The notes under the pieces: model-generated
The model's input: the letters and a program-made list of their open reading frames with translations, nothing else
What the model was told of the DNA's origin: nothing
Database searches by the model: none
Shown here: piece after piece, positions 15,085 through 22,387 of the stretch
Layout of the letters: each line of letters opens with the position of its first letter
Numbering within the stretch: the first letter of the stretch is position 1
DNA from: CAZWKI01 sp964634645
Lineage (GTDB): Bacteria; Patescibacteriota; Patescibacteriia; UBA1558; S5-K13
Assembly (NCBI GenBank): GCA_964634645.1
Contig: CAZWKI010000012.1
Coordinates: 1-23,788 of the forward strand
Direction: 5' to 3'
DNA: 23,788 nucleotides
Position numbers and translations under genes: made by a program

Positions 15085-16083
15085 TTATAGTTTTTCACAT
15101 AGTTCGATCATTCTATTTGAGAAACCCCATTCGTTGTCGTACCATGCAACAATTTTTACCAAATTTCCTTCAATTACATTTGTAAGAGATAAGTCCACTA
15201 TTGATGAATATGAATTCCCTATTATATCAGTTGATACAATTTTGTCAGTTGTTGTAGTTAGTATTCCTTTGAATTTTTTGTCTTTTGACATTTTTATAAA
15301 TAGTTCATTAATTTTCTCTATTGTGACATTTTCTTTTATTTTTATTGTGATGTCAGATAGTGACCCATCAATAACAGGAACTCTGATTGCAAATCCATCA
15401 AATTTTCCTTTTAATTTTGGAATTGCCTTTGTAACCGCAATTGCTGCACCGGTTGATGTTGGAACAATGTTTTGTACAGCTGCACGAGCGCGACGTAAAT
15501 CACCATGAGGACCGTCAACTAAATTCTGGTCAGCAGTATAAGCATGCACTGTTGTCATAAGAGCTTTTTCTATGGTGAAATTGTCGCTCATTACTTTCAT
15601 TACAGGTGCGATACAATTTGTTGTACAAGACGCTAGGTCATATACTTTTGTTAATTTTTTTATTTTTTCATCATTTACACCAAGAACAACCGTTTCTACA
15701 TTTTCACCTTTTGCAGGGGCTGAAATAATAACTTTGCCGGCTCCTGCCTGCATGTGCTTCTGTGCATCTTCATAAGTTCTAAAAATTCCAGTACATTCTA
15801 GAACTACATCAACTTTCAGGTCTTTCCATGGTAAAAGTGTTGGATCTTTTTGTGCGAAAACTGGATAAGTAATTCCATCAACTACAATTCCGTTTTTGTT
15901 TGAGCGAACTTTATTTTCAATTCTTTTTTGAGCTGTGTCGTACTTTAATAAATGAGCAAGAGTTACGCTGTCAGTTAAGTCATTAATTGCAACAACTTCA
16001 ACATCTTTTTTGCTTAGTGCTACTCTAAATGCTGCACGGCCGATGCGACCAAAGCCGTTTATAGCAATACGTTTTTTTGGCAT
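15085..16083 (-). CDS. gap: Glyceraldehyde-3-phosphate dehydrogenase
   Basis: A 332-residue enzyme, standard length. The ATG at 16083 gives the canonical MPKKRIAINGFGRIGR; the frame extends upstream to a TTG at 16125 through spacer sequence. NGFGRIGR (10-17) binds NAD, NDL (34-36) follows beta-2, the catalytic cysteine is C153 in ASCTTNC and the base H180 in TTVHAYT; GDLRRARAAVQNIVPTSTGAA and YDNEWGFSNRM complete the signature. It oxidises glyceraldehyde-3-phosphate to 1,3-bisphosphoglycerate, reducing NAD(P). It lies directly downstream of the 2-oxoacid oxidoreductase genes, on the same strand, so lower glycolysis and acyl-CoA formation may be co-expressed. Confidence 0.98.
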   Translation of the reverse strand: MPKKRIAINGFGRIGRAAFRVALSKKDVEVVAINDLTDSVTLAHLLKYDTAQKRIENKVRSNKNGIVVDGITYPVFAQKDPTLLPWKDLKVDVVLECTGIFRTYEDAQKHMQAGAGKVIISAPAKGENVETVVLGVNDEKIKKLTKVYDLASCTTNCIAPVMKVMSDNFTIEKALMTTVHAYTADQNLVDGPHGDLRRARAAVQNIVPTSTGAAIAVTKAIPKLKGKFDGFAIRVPVIDGSLSDITIKIKENVTIEKINELFIKMSKDKKFKGILTTTTDKIVSTDIIGNSYSSIVDLSLTNVIEGNLVKIVAWYDNEWGFSNRMIELCEKL

Positions 16084-16195
16084 AGTTTTATTATTAAAAT
16101 TAAAATTTAAAAAATAAAAATTCAAAACTACAATTTAAAATTCAAAAATATTTTTAGATTTTGACTTATAATTTTGCCTTTTGAATTTTGCATTT

Positions 16196-16741
16196 TTACT
16201 TAATTAGATTATATCCTAATTCAATCGCTTTTTCGTTCATAATTTTTAAATCTGGATTCTTAATATATTTATCTTCAAATTTATGATTTATTGATTTTTT
16301 TGCATCTTCAACGCTTACAAATTCTTTTATTGTTTTCATAATTGCGCCGAGCACTATCATATTCATAACACGCTGAGATCCAATTTGCTTTGACAATGTA
16401 TCAAATGCAAATCCATGTGAATTTTTTATCTTTTTCATTTCAGGAGATTTTATTAAATCAGTATTATAAATCACAATAGAATCCTTGTTTATATAATCAT
16501 CAGCTCTTTGAAAAGCGCGCTCTGAAAGCATTATCATGATATCTGCTTTAAGAAATTTTGGATAATATATTTCTTCTTTTCCAAACTGAATATAGCCCAA
16601 AGATACTCCTCCGCGTTGCTCTACTCCATAGTTTGGTACAAAGCTTATTTGAAAATCTTTTGTATTTAATATATCGAGTAAAACTTTGCTAATTGTCTGA
16701 ACTCCTTGACCGCCTTCGCCAGCTATTAAAATTTTTTTCAT
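16196..16741 (-). CDS. korC: 2-oxoacid:ferredoxin oxidoreductase, gamma subunit
   Basis: A 181-residue protein of the POR gamma family. MKKILIAGEGGQGVQTISKV is the family opening, VPNYGVEQRGGVSLGYIQFG the conserved middle, and ADIMIMLSERAF with VIYNTDLI the usual strands. It is the small subunit of a thiamine-diphosphate and iron-sulfur enzyme that oxidatively decarboxylates a 2-oxoacid to acyl-CoA with ferredoxin as acceptor, and contacts coenzyme A. The symbol reflects the KOR/VOR-like subunit architecture; pyruvate may still be the substrate. No separate ferredoxin-like delta subunit is seen. It follows the beta subunit after a repetitive 117-bp gap. Confidence 0.93.
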   Translation of the reverse strand: MKKILIAGEGGQGVQTISKVLLDILNTKDFQISFVPNYGVEQRGGVSLGYIQFGKEEIYYPKFLKADIMIMLSERAFQRADDYINKDSIVIYNTDLIKSPEMKKIKNSHGFAFDTLSKQIGSQRVMNMIVLGAIMKTIKEFVSVEDAKKSINHKFEDKYIKNPDLKIMNEKAIELGYNLIK

Positions 16742-16858
16742 AATTTTATGTTTAAATTCTAATTTATAAATTCTAAATACTAAACAATATCTAAATTCTA
16801 AATCCGAATGTTTAAAAATTTATAATTTTGAATTTCTAATTTGTTTAGAATTTCGCAT
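16742..16858. repeat. Self-complementary spacer, AAATTCTAAAT type
   Basis: AAATTCTAATTTATAAATTC and TAAATACTAAAC on the left face AATTTCTAATTTGTTTAGAA and ATTTAGTATTT on the right. The arms are approximate complements; the beta-subunit stop codon is formed inside this spacer sequence. Confidence 0.6.
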
Positions 16859-17590
16859 TTAGGATTTAGTATTTAATTCACCAACTGGATATATTGCTTT
16901 TAATTTTTTCATAAACTCAACCGTAGAGTGTGCATCATTTGTTTTCCAGTTTGTTGGACAAAATGATAATGCTTCAACAAATGAAAATCCTTTATTCTCT
17001 ATCTGCCAATTAATTGCTTTTTTTATAAAACCTTGAAGTTGAATTGGGTTATCAACACAACCACGCGCAATATAAGCAGGTATTTCACTAGCACTTAATA
17101 ACAGTTCTGGTCCTTTTACAAAACACTTATCTGCACCACTTTGACTTGTTGTGGTAATTTGATCTGGAATTGTTGTTGGAGCTTCTTGGCCCCCTGTCAT
17201 TCCATAATTTGCGTTATTTACAATTATTACTGTAATATTCTCATTTCTTATTCTTGCACTTATCAGATGTTGCATTCCTATTGCATAAGCACCACCGTCT
17301 CCTAAATATGCAATTCCCACCATATCTGGTCTTGCTCTTTTTGCACCAGTTATAACTGGAATTGTTCTTCCGTGATGAGTCTGCATTGTATCTACATTGA
17401 AAAAGTTCCACGCCAAAAGTGAGCAACCAATATCAATTCCAAAAAGAGTATTATTTTGGATCTTCAAATCATCAATAACGTATCCTAATTGTTTGAGTAT
17501 TATAGGATGACCACAGCCAGGACAAAAATTATGTGGTTTTGATGAAGCTTTGAAACAAATTGGCCAAGCCAAATTATTTTTTATGTTCAT
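16859..17590 (-). CDS. korB: 2-oxoacid:ferredoxin oxidoreductase, beta subunit
   Basis: A 243-residue thiamine-diphosphate-binding subunit. NFCPGCGHPI (C23, C26) and IDIGC (C56) supply iron-sulfur cluster ligands; THHGRTIPVITGAKRARPDM is strongly conserved in KOR/VOR-type beta subunits; the ThDP motif runs from GDGGAYAIGMQHLI (97-110) to VNNANYGMTGGQ (124-135). The C-terminus (about 170-235) includes FSFVEALSFCPTNW, a segment typical of three-subunit enzymes. With alpha and gamma it makes acyl-CoA and reduced ferredoxin from a 2-oxoacid. It starts 24 bp after the alpha subunit ends. Confidence 0.95.
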   Translation of the reverse strand: MNIKNNLAWPICFKASSKPHNFCPGCGHPIILKQLGYVIDDLKIQNNTLFGIDIGCSLLAWNFFNVDTMQTHHGRTIPVITGAKRARPDMVGIAYLGDGGAYAIGMQHLISARIRNENITVIIVNNANYGMTGGQEAPTTIPDQITTTSQSGADKCFVKGPELLLSASEIPAYIARGCVDNPIQLQGFIKKAINWQIENKGFSFVEALSFCPTNWKTNDAHSTVEFMKKLKAIYPVGELNTKS

Positions 17591-17614
17591 ATATTTATTT
17601 CGAGTTTAACTCGA

Positions 17615-18703
17615 TTATTTTTTATTTTTTATTAACTCAATAATCTCATCTGGGGTTATTCCAATCGCTGGTCTGTTGTATGTGGTAATTGGAATATTTA
17701 ATCCATATAAGTTTTCTTTCACTAGTTTTAATAATTGATTTTCCGCTGACTCTGTTACAATGATTTGTTTTATTCCTTTTAATTCTTTTTTTAGAGCATC
17801 TGTTGGAAATGGGTTTAGAGTTATTGGTCTAAACAATTTTACAGATTTTTTCTTTGTGTCATATAGCGCTTGTTTTGCAGATGAAGCAACTATTCCATGA
17901 GCAATTATAATTGTCTCTTTTAAGGATTTATCATATTGATACACTTCATATTCTTCAATTTCTTTTTTTATCTTATTCCATTTTTCAATGAGAATTTTAT
18001 TATTTTCAAAACACTCTTCTTCTACTGAATATGTATTTCTTAGATTTAAATAATTTGATTCTTGACGATTGTTTCTATTCTTTGACTTTAATAACATTGC
18101 TTTACTATTTATAAGTCTACTAACTTTATTAATTTCAACATTTGTTCTTGTCTTAAGGGTATAGCCGTCTGTAAGAATAAAGGTTGGAATCATATGAGTC
18201 CAAGCAGTATTAAACGCTTTTATTGTATAATCATATAATTCTTGAATATTTGATGGCGAATAAACAACTCGGTATCCTTCACCATTTCCACCAAATGCGG
18301 TGAGCGTCACTTCTTGTTGAGAATAAATTACAGATGCAGTTGATGGTCCTCCGCGCTGACCAATAATTGCAACAACTGGAATTTGCATTGCTTCAGCCAT
18401 AGAAAATGCATCTTGCATTAATATGTTTCCTGGTCCTGCTGTTGCTGTGAATGCTTTTTTTCCCATAAGTATTGCGCCTATTGTTGCAAATCCAGCCGAC
18501 ATTTCATCTTCTGTTTGTAAAAAAATTAAATTCTCATGATTCTTGTCCGCTGAAGCTTTAGCGGAAGTGGATTTTTCATAGACAGCATCCCACTCTGACA
18601 TAATTTCTGTCGCTGGTGTAATTGGGTATCCAAAAAAAGCACTTGCTCCAGCATTAAGCGCTGCACGCACAACTATTTCATTTCCTGTTAATAATTCTTT
18701 CAT
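17615..18703 (-). CDS. korA: 2-oxoacid:ferredoxin oxidoreductase, alpha subunit
   Basis: A 362-residue pyrimidine-binding subunit, first of the alpha-beta-gamma cluster. MKELLTGNEIVVRAALNAGA, FFGYPITPATEIMSEW (about 23-38), TEDEMSAGFATIGA, AFTATAGPGNILM and VAIIGQRGGPST mark the KOR/VOR-type alpha domain; the C-terminal half is the transketolase-C-like domain with LFRPITLNPFP. Residues about 45-54 (STSAKASADK) interrupt the conserved stretch between the ITPATE helix and FLQTEDE; they are encoded by a palindrome at 18546-18565 and look like a repeat inserted in frame. The likely role is pyruvate or another 2-oxoacid to acyl-CoA, feeding PduL and AckA encoded upstream. No Shine-Dalgarno is seen. 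Confidence 0.95.
   Translation of the reverse strand: MKELLTGNEIVVRAALNAGASAFFGYPITPATEIMSEWDAVYEKSTSAKASADKNHENLIFLQTEDEMSAGFATIGAILMGKKAFTATAGPGNILMQDAFSMAEAMQIPVVAIIGQRGGPSTASVIYSQQEVTLTAFGGNGEGYRVVYSPSNIQELYDYTIKAFNTAWTHMIPTFILTDGYTLKTRTNVEINKVSRLINSKAMLLKSKNRNNRQESNYLNLRNTYSVEEECFENNKILIEKWNKIKKEIEEYEVYQYDKSLKETIIIAHGIVASSAKQALYDTKKKSVKLFRPITLNPFPTDALKKELKGIKQIIVTESAENQLLKLVKENLYGLNIPITTYNRPAIGITPDEIIELIKNKK
18546..18565. repeat. In-frame palindromic element inside korA (SAKASAD)
   Basis: TCCGCTGAAGCTTTAGCGGA is symmetric except for one pair. On the minus strand it encodes the middle of STSAKASADK in the alpha subunit. I recall the same peptide word scattered through proteins of Parcubacteria-like genomes, which fits a dispersed palindromic repeat tolerated in coding regions; that comparison is from memory. 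Confidence 0.75.
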
Positions 18704-18795
18704 ATATTTTGGTTTAAAGTTATAAAATACTAAATTATAAAGTTATAAAAAATCAATTCTAGACATTATAACTTTATAACTTTCAACTTTATAAA
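18704..18795. repeat. Self-complementary spacer, AGTTATAAAG type
   Basis: AAAGTTATAAAATACTAAAT and TTATAAAGTTATAAA on the left face CATTATAACTTTATAACTTT on the right. The words match the gatB-argS spacer at 2189-2294. Confidence 0.6.
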
Positions 18796-19377
18796 CTAAT
18801 TGTATATAATTTCGTCTTTATCATCTATGTCTTTGACTGTAGTTTTCAAATCACTATTTATTTTTTCAACTTGCTCTTCTTTTTTTATATCATATTTTAT
18901 ATCATCTTCTAATTCTTTTTGAATTTGATCTTCATTACTTTCAATTATTTCATCTTCTCGCTGTTTTTCGTTATCAACAAATAAATTCTTTCTATAATCT
19001 TTTACGACTTCTTTCATTTGTGACAATTTTCTAAAAACATTTGCCAAAATCATAAGCACAAGAAATAAAGATATCATCATTACCCAAAAATAAATACCTC
19101 CAAAATCAAATAATTTATTTACACTAAAATCTTCATCGTCAACGCCGCTAAGATCCTTACCTAGCTGCCCTGAATCTGGAAATAATAATTGATTTTCTAT
19201 GCTGCTCGTAACAGTTCCCGATGCTGTTGTCGTAGAGAGTTCACTACCGTCTAAATTAACACTGTGATATTCTGCGCTACAAAAATTTGTTGCAAAAAAA
19301 CATGCTACGACAAAAATATATTTAATTATTTTGTGTTTCAAACCGTTAAATAATTTTTTATTATTTTTGTATTTCAT
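18796..19377 (-). CDS. Membrane protein with signal peptide, one TM segment and acidic tail
   Basis: About 193 residues from the ATG at 19377; a TTG at 19395 would add six residues. A basic N-terminus precedes a signal-like hydrophobic run (YIFVVACFFATNFCSA), then a Ser/Thr-rich polar stretch of about 50 residues, a second hydrophobic segment IYFWVMMISLFLVLMILANV, and a long, highly charged tail rich in Glu, Asp and Lys (KKEEQVEKI, DIKYDIKKE) that could form a coiled coil in the cytoplasm. I do not recognise a family. It lies between ackA and the oxidoreductase alpha gene, so it could be part of that transcript, but its sequence says nothing specific about metabolism. Confidence 0.75.
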   Translation of the reverse strand: MKYKNNKKLFNGLKHKIIKYIFVVACFFATNFCSAEYHSVNLDGSELSTTTASGTVTSSIENQLLFPDSGQLGKDLSGVDDEDFSVNKLFDFGGIYFWVMMISLFLVLMILANVFRKLSQMKEVVKDYRKNLFVDNEKQREDEIIESNEDQIQKELEDDIKYDIKKEEQVEKINSDLKTTVKDIDDKDEIIYN

Positions 19378-19448
19378 TTTAAATTGTTCTATCAAATTTT
19401 AATAATTCCCGGGAAATTCTCGTGTTATTTAATGGGTATCATAATTTT

Positions 19449-20555
19449 TTAAACTAACATTGCCATATTTTTTTCTTCATCACAATTTACTACAATAACT
19501 TTTATTTTCTTAAAATATGTATTTCTCATTATTAAATTTCTTATATCTTTATTTCTCTCACCGATTCCACCAGAAAAAACAATTGCGTCAATTTTTGGAA
19601 GTAAAGTCATATACGAAGATATATATCTTTGGATTCTATAAATAAACATATCGAGTGCTAATTTTGCCTTTTTCTTGTTTTCTCTTGTTGGTTTAACATG
19701 TGATTTATATTTTGGAATTCTGTATCCGTTTAAAATCATGATATCTCTTAAATCAGATATTCCGGATATTCCTTTAATTCCAGAATCAAAATTCAAATTT
19801 TGAAAAATTTCTTCTATTTTTATTTTTTGTTTATATAAAGTTTCTATAATTGAAGGGTCTATATCTCCAGAGCGGGTCATCATCATTGTGCCCGATAGCG
19901 GACTAAATCCCATTGAAACATCTATTGGAATGCCATTTTTGATAACTGCTATACTTGATCCTCCACCCAAATGACATGTAATTATATTACAATTCTGTGT
20001 TTTCTTTTTTAATATTTTTGCAGATTCTTGCAACATTCCAAGATGAGAAAAACCATGAAATCCATATTTTCTTATAAAATATTTTTTCAAATATTTATCG
20101 GAAATTCCATATCTATAAGATATTTCTGGCAAATCCTTGAAAAACATTGTGTCAAAAACTCCAATATGTTTTACATTTTTCCAAATCAACATTGCATTTT
20201 CTGCAACTTTTAAATTTATTGGATTATGAAGTGGCGCTAAATTATTATAACGACTAATTTTTTTTATAATATTTTTATTCAAAACTATTGGGCTATTAAA
20301 TTCTATACCACCATGAACAATCCTATGAACAACCTTATCTATTTTTTTATTTAAATTATTTTTCAAAAAACCGTCTAAAACACAAAGAGCGTACTTATGA
20401 TCTGAAACCCTTTTATGAAAAATCTTTCCATTTAAATTAATAATAGAATTTTCGTGACCTATTTTTTCTATCAAACCAAAATATACTTGATTTAATTTCT
20501 TATCAAATACTTTGAATTTAAGCGATGTGCTTCCACTATTTAAAACTAATATCAT
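19449..20555 (-). CDS. ackA: Acetate kinase
   Basis: A 368-residue ASKHA-fold kinase, somewhat shorter than the usual 390-400. MILVLNSGSTSLKFKVF is the phosphate-1 motif; VHRIVHGG, APLHNPINL, GVFDTMFF, YRYGISDKY, RKYGFHGFSH (catalytic histidine region), CHLGGGSSIAVIKNG (phosphate-2) and GFSPLSGTMMMTRSGDIDP are all present, followed by VFSGGIGERNKDIRN (adenosine site). It makes ATP and acetate from acetyl phosphate. It lies 98 bp downstream of pduL, which would supply acetyl phosphate, forming a substrate-level phosphorylation pair. The shortfall in length is at the C-terminus and small loops, with no essential motif visibly lost. Confidence 0.97.
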   Translation of the reverse strand: MILVLNSGSTSLKFKVFDKKLNQVYFGLIEKIGHENSIINLNGKIFHKRVSDHKYALCVLDGFLKNNLNKKIDKVVHRIVHGGIEFNSPIVLNKNIIKKISRYNNLAPLHNPINLKVAENAMLIWKNVKHIGVFDTMFFKDLPEISYRYGISDKYLKKYFIRKYGFHGFSHLGMLQESAKILKKKTQNCNIITCHLGGGSSIAVIKNGIPIDVSMGFSPLSGTMMMTRSGDIDPSIIETLYKQKIKIEEIFQNLNFDSGIKGISGISDLRDIMILNGYRIPKYKSHVKPTRENKKKAKLALDMFIYRIQRYISSYMTLLPKIDAIVFSGGIGERNKDIRNLIMRNTYFKKIKVIVVNCDEEKNMAMLV

Positions 20556-20604
20556 AATTTTAGTATTTTAGTAATTAGAGTTTAGTCATACATCTTAACT
20601 TAAT

Positions 20605-20617
20605 ACTGCGAAGCAGT
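20605..20617. repeat. Small palindrome in the pduL-ackA gap
   Basis: ACTGCGAAGCAGT is a perfect 5-3-5 hairpin and the most GC-rich part of the 98-bp gap. No T-run follows on either strand, so it is not an ordinary terminator; it may be another dispersed palindrome or an mRNA processing or stability element. Confidence 0.5.
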
Positions 20618-20653
20618 GTCTCGCAACAATTATAAAATATTATATAAACTAAA

Positions 20654-21238
20654 TTAATCAATAATTACAAGACCCTCTTCGTCTTGTTTTTTTATCCCTG
20701 CTGCATTTGCTTCTTCTGTATCAAGATGAATTCTTGTTTGAAATTCTTTAGACACTCTTACTACAACAGAGTCAAATATTAAAGCTCTTTCTCCTTCAAT
20801 TTTTACTTTAACAATATCATTATTTTTTAATCCGAATTTTCTAGCATCTTCTTCTGATATGTGCAAATGTCTCTTGGCAATTATCACGCCACTTTCTAAA
20901 TTCACTTCATCAACAAGTCCAACAACTCTAATTCCTGGAGAATTTGTTAAATCACCAGACAACTTTATTGGAACTTCTATTCCTAATTTATGTGCATCTG
21001 ATGCCAAAATTTCTATTTGTGTCTTTTCTCTTTCTGGACCAATAATTCTTACGTCGCTTATAGAGCCTTTTGGTCCTATAATTTCAACTGTTTCGTGTGC
21101 TGAAAAATCATCTCCTTGAGACAATTTTTTTTCCTTTGTGAGTTCATATCCTTCTCCAAATAATTTTTCAACAAATTCTTTACTTGGATGGACATGACGA
21201 TTTGAATATTCTATTTTTACCTTAAATTCCCTGCTCAT
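20654..21238 (-). CDS. pduL: Phosphate acyltransferase, PduL type
   Basis: A 194-residue PduL-family phosphotransacylase. The zinc-site histidines lie in EYSNRHVHPSKE (H15, H17) and AKRHLHISEEDARKFG (H124, H126); GPEREKTQIEILASDAHKLG and LTNSPGIRVVG are family signatures, and RIHLDTEEANAAGI closes the second half. It converts acyl-CoA and phosphate to acyl phosphate and CoA, replacing Pta. There is no microcompartment gene here and no N-terminal encapsulation extension, so the enzyme is presumably free in the cytoplasm. It starts 6 bp after the PfkB-family gene ends and is followed by ackA. The end of the upstream gene, a palindrome containing GGTAGGTAGG, lies just before its ATG and could weakly mimic a ribosome binding site. 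Confidence 0.95.
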   Translation of the reverse strand: MSREFKVKIEYSNRHVHPSKEFVEKLFGEGYELTKEKKLSQGDDFSAHETVEIIGPKGSISDVRIIGPEREKTQIEILASDAHKLGIEVPIKLSGDLTNSPGIRVVGLVDEVNLESGVIIAKRHLHISEEDARKFGLKNNDIVKVKIEGERALIFDSVVVRVSKEFQTRIHLDTEEANAAGIKKQDEEGLVIID

Positions 21239-21244
21239 ATAATT

Positions 21245-22276
21245 TTATTTCCTACCTACCGGTAGGTAGCTAAATTTTTTAATTTGTTTTAAATCCAGTA
21301 ATCCACGTTGAGCTCCAATATATCTTAATACATTACAACTTCTTATCATCGCAAATTTCAAAGATTTTGCTATATCGTATTTCATTATAACAGCAGATAC
21401 AAAAGAAGAACCAAACGCGTCTCCAGCGCCAGTTGTACTAATACTTTTTACTATAACTGCTTTTTGATAATAAATCTTTTTTCCATCATAAATGTGTGCT
21501 CCCAAACGTCCACTGGTTATAAGAACTAATTTAGGGCCCCACGAATATATTGTTTTAAGTAAAGTATTAATATTGTTTGTTTTTTTATTTGATGAGATAA
21601 CAAGATCTATTGCCTCGTCTTTATTCAAAATTAGCAAATCTATACTTTTGAAATATGGCTTGAAAAATTTATATCCATATTTTAATTGACCCTCTCCTGG
21701 ATTCCACGCAATTTTTACTTTTCCCGCATGCCTGTGATTGAAATTGCCTTCTTTAAAAGAAAAAATATTATCTAAATTATTTTTTGTAATTTTGTTGTTT
21801 CCGCTAAGCGATGTTATATAAATCCATTTTGTATCTATTTTTTCTAAAATCTTTTTATTTATTTTCAATTCTTTGTTTGCCCCTCTGTGAGTAAAAATAA
21901 TGTGCTCATTATAATCTCCATAATTTATAATAAAAGAAAAACCTGAGTGAACGCTCCTACTATTAGAAATGAAACCTGTATCAATTTTTTTTCTTTTTAA
22001 TTCTTTCAAAATTTCTTTGGCAAACCAATCTGATCCTAAATTCAAAATACAAGATGTTTTTAAATTTAGTAATGCAAAAGAGACGGCCGCATTCATTCCT
22101 CCCCCACCAAATGTGAGAGTTACATCATCTGAGGCAATTTTTGAACCATATTCAAAAGCCAATAGCTCTTGTTTTGATATATCATTTTTATTTTTTATGA
22201 GCTCTGCCTTATCAGTATAGTACATAATATCTTGAGTAGCTCCGCCAATTGTAATTACGTCAAACTTTTTTGTCAT
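21245..22276 (-). CDS. PfkB-family carbohydrate or nucleoside kinase
   Basis: A 343-residue ribokinase-superfamily kinase. FDVITIGGATQDIMYY opens the fold, FGGGGMNAAVSFALL (57-71) is the first PfkB signature, NKDEA (218-222) follows the substrate lid region, and STTGAGDAFGSSFV (280-293) holds the anion hole and the catalytic D286. Substrate cannot be assigned; ribokinase, adenosine kinase and sugar kinases share these motifs. Two anomalies are visible: residues about 176-185 (EGNFNHRHAG) look inserted before the conserved KIAWNPG strand, and the C-terminus YLPVGRK is encoded by a perfect palindrome at 21252-21269. It heads the pduL-ackA group and has two plausible promoters. Confidence 0.92.
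   Translation of the reverse strand: MTKKFDVITIGGATQDIMYYTDKAELIKNKNDISKQELLAFEYGSKIASDDVTLTFGGGGMNAAVSFALLNLKTSCILNLGSDWFAKEILKELKRKKIDTGFISNSRSVHSGFSFIINYGDYNEHIIFTHRGANKELKINKKILEKIDTKWIYITSLSGNNKITKNNLDNIFSFKEGNFNHRHAGKVKIAWNPGEGQLKYGYKFFKPYFKSIDLLILNKDEAIDLVISSNKKTNNINTLLKTIYSWGPKLVLITSGRLGAHIYDGKKIYYQKAVIVKSISTTGAGDAFGSSFVSAVIMKYDIAKSLKFAMIRSCNVLRYIGAQRGLLDLKQIKKFSYLPVGRK
21252..21269. repeat. Perfect 18-bp palindrome forming the C-terminus of the PfkB kinase
   Basis: CTACCTACCGGTAGGTAG is fully self-complementary and encodes YLPVGR at the end of the kinase, followed by K and the stop. LPxGR peptides from CCGG-centred palindromes are, from memory, common in CPR genomes. Its end also lies only 14 bp before the pduL ATG. 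Confidence 0.8.
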
Positions 22277-22291
22277 AAAATAAGCTAAATT

Positions 22292-22340
22292 ATTATAAAT
22301 AAGCTATCTTTATTATAACAAATAAGCCCCTATTTTCCAA
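22292..22340 (-). promoter_or_regulatory. Two overlapping promoters of the PfkB-pduL-ackA group
   Basis: On the minus strand, P1 has TTGGAA (22340-22335), 17 bp, TATAAT (22317-22312), start near 22305. P2 has TTGTTA (22321-22316), 18 bp, TATAAT (22297-22292), start near 22285, only nine bases before the ATG. The two -10 regions sit in a partial direct repeat containing ATAAGC. Confidence 0.65.
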
Positions 22341-22343
22341 TTT

Positions 22344-22373
22344 AAAAAACATCTTTAATATCGATGTTTTTTT
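22344..22373 (-). terminator. Bidirectional hairpin terminator after the pilin-like gene
   Basis: AAAAAACATC (22344-22353) pairs with GATGTTTTTT (22363-22372) around a 9-nt loop, giving a U-tract on either strand. It ends the minus-strand pilin-like transcript and separates it from the kinase promoters. Confidence 0.8.
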
Positions 22374-22387
22374 GCTTAAAAAATATA

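Noticed and set aside
14909..15508. 199-codon plus-strand reading frame
   Set aside because: It is antisense to gap and the gap remnant; the hydrophobic product is a shadow of the complementary strand.
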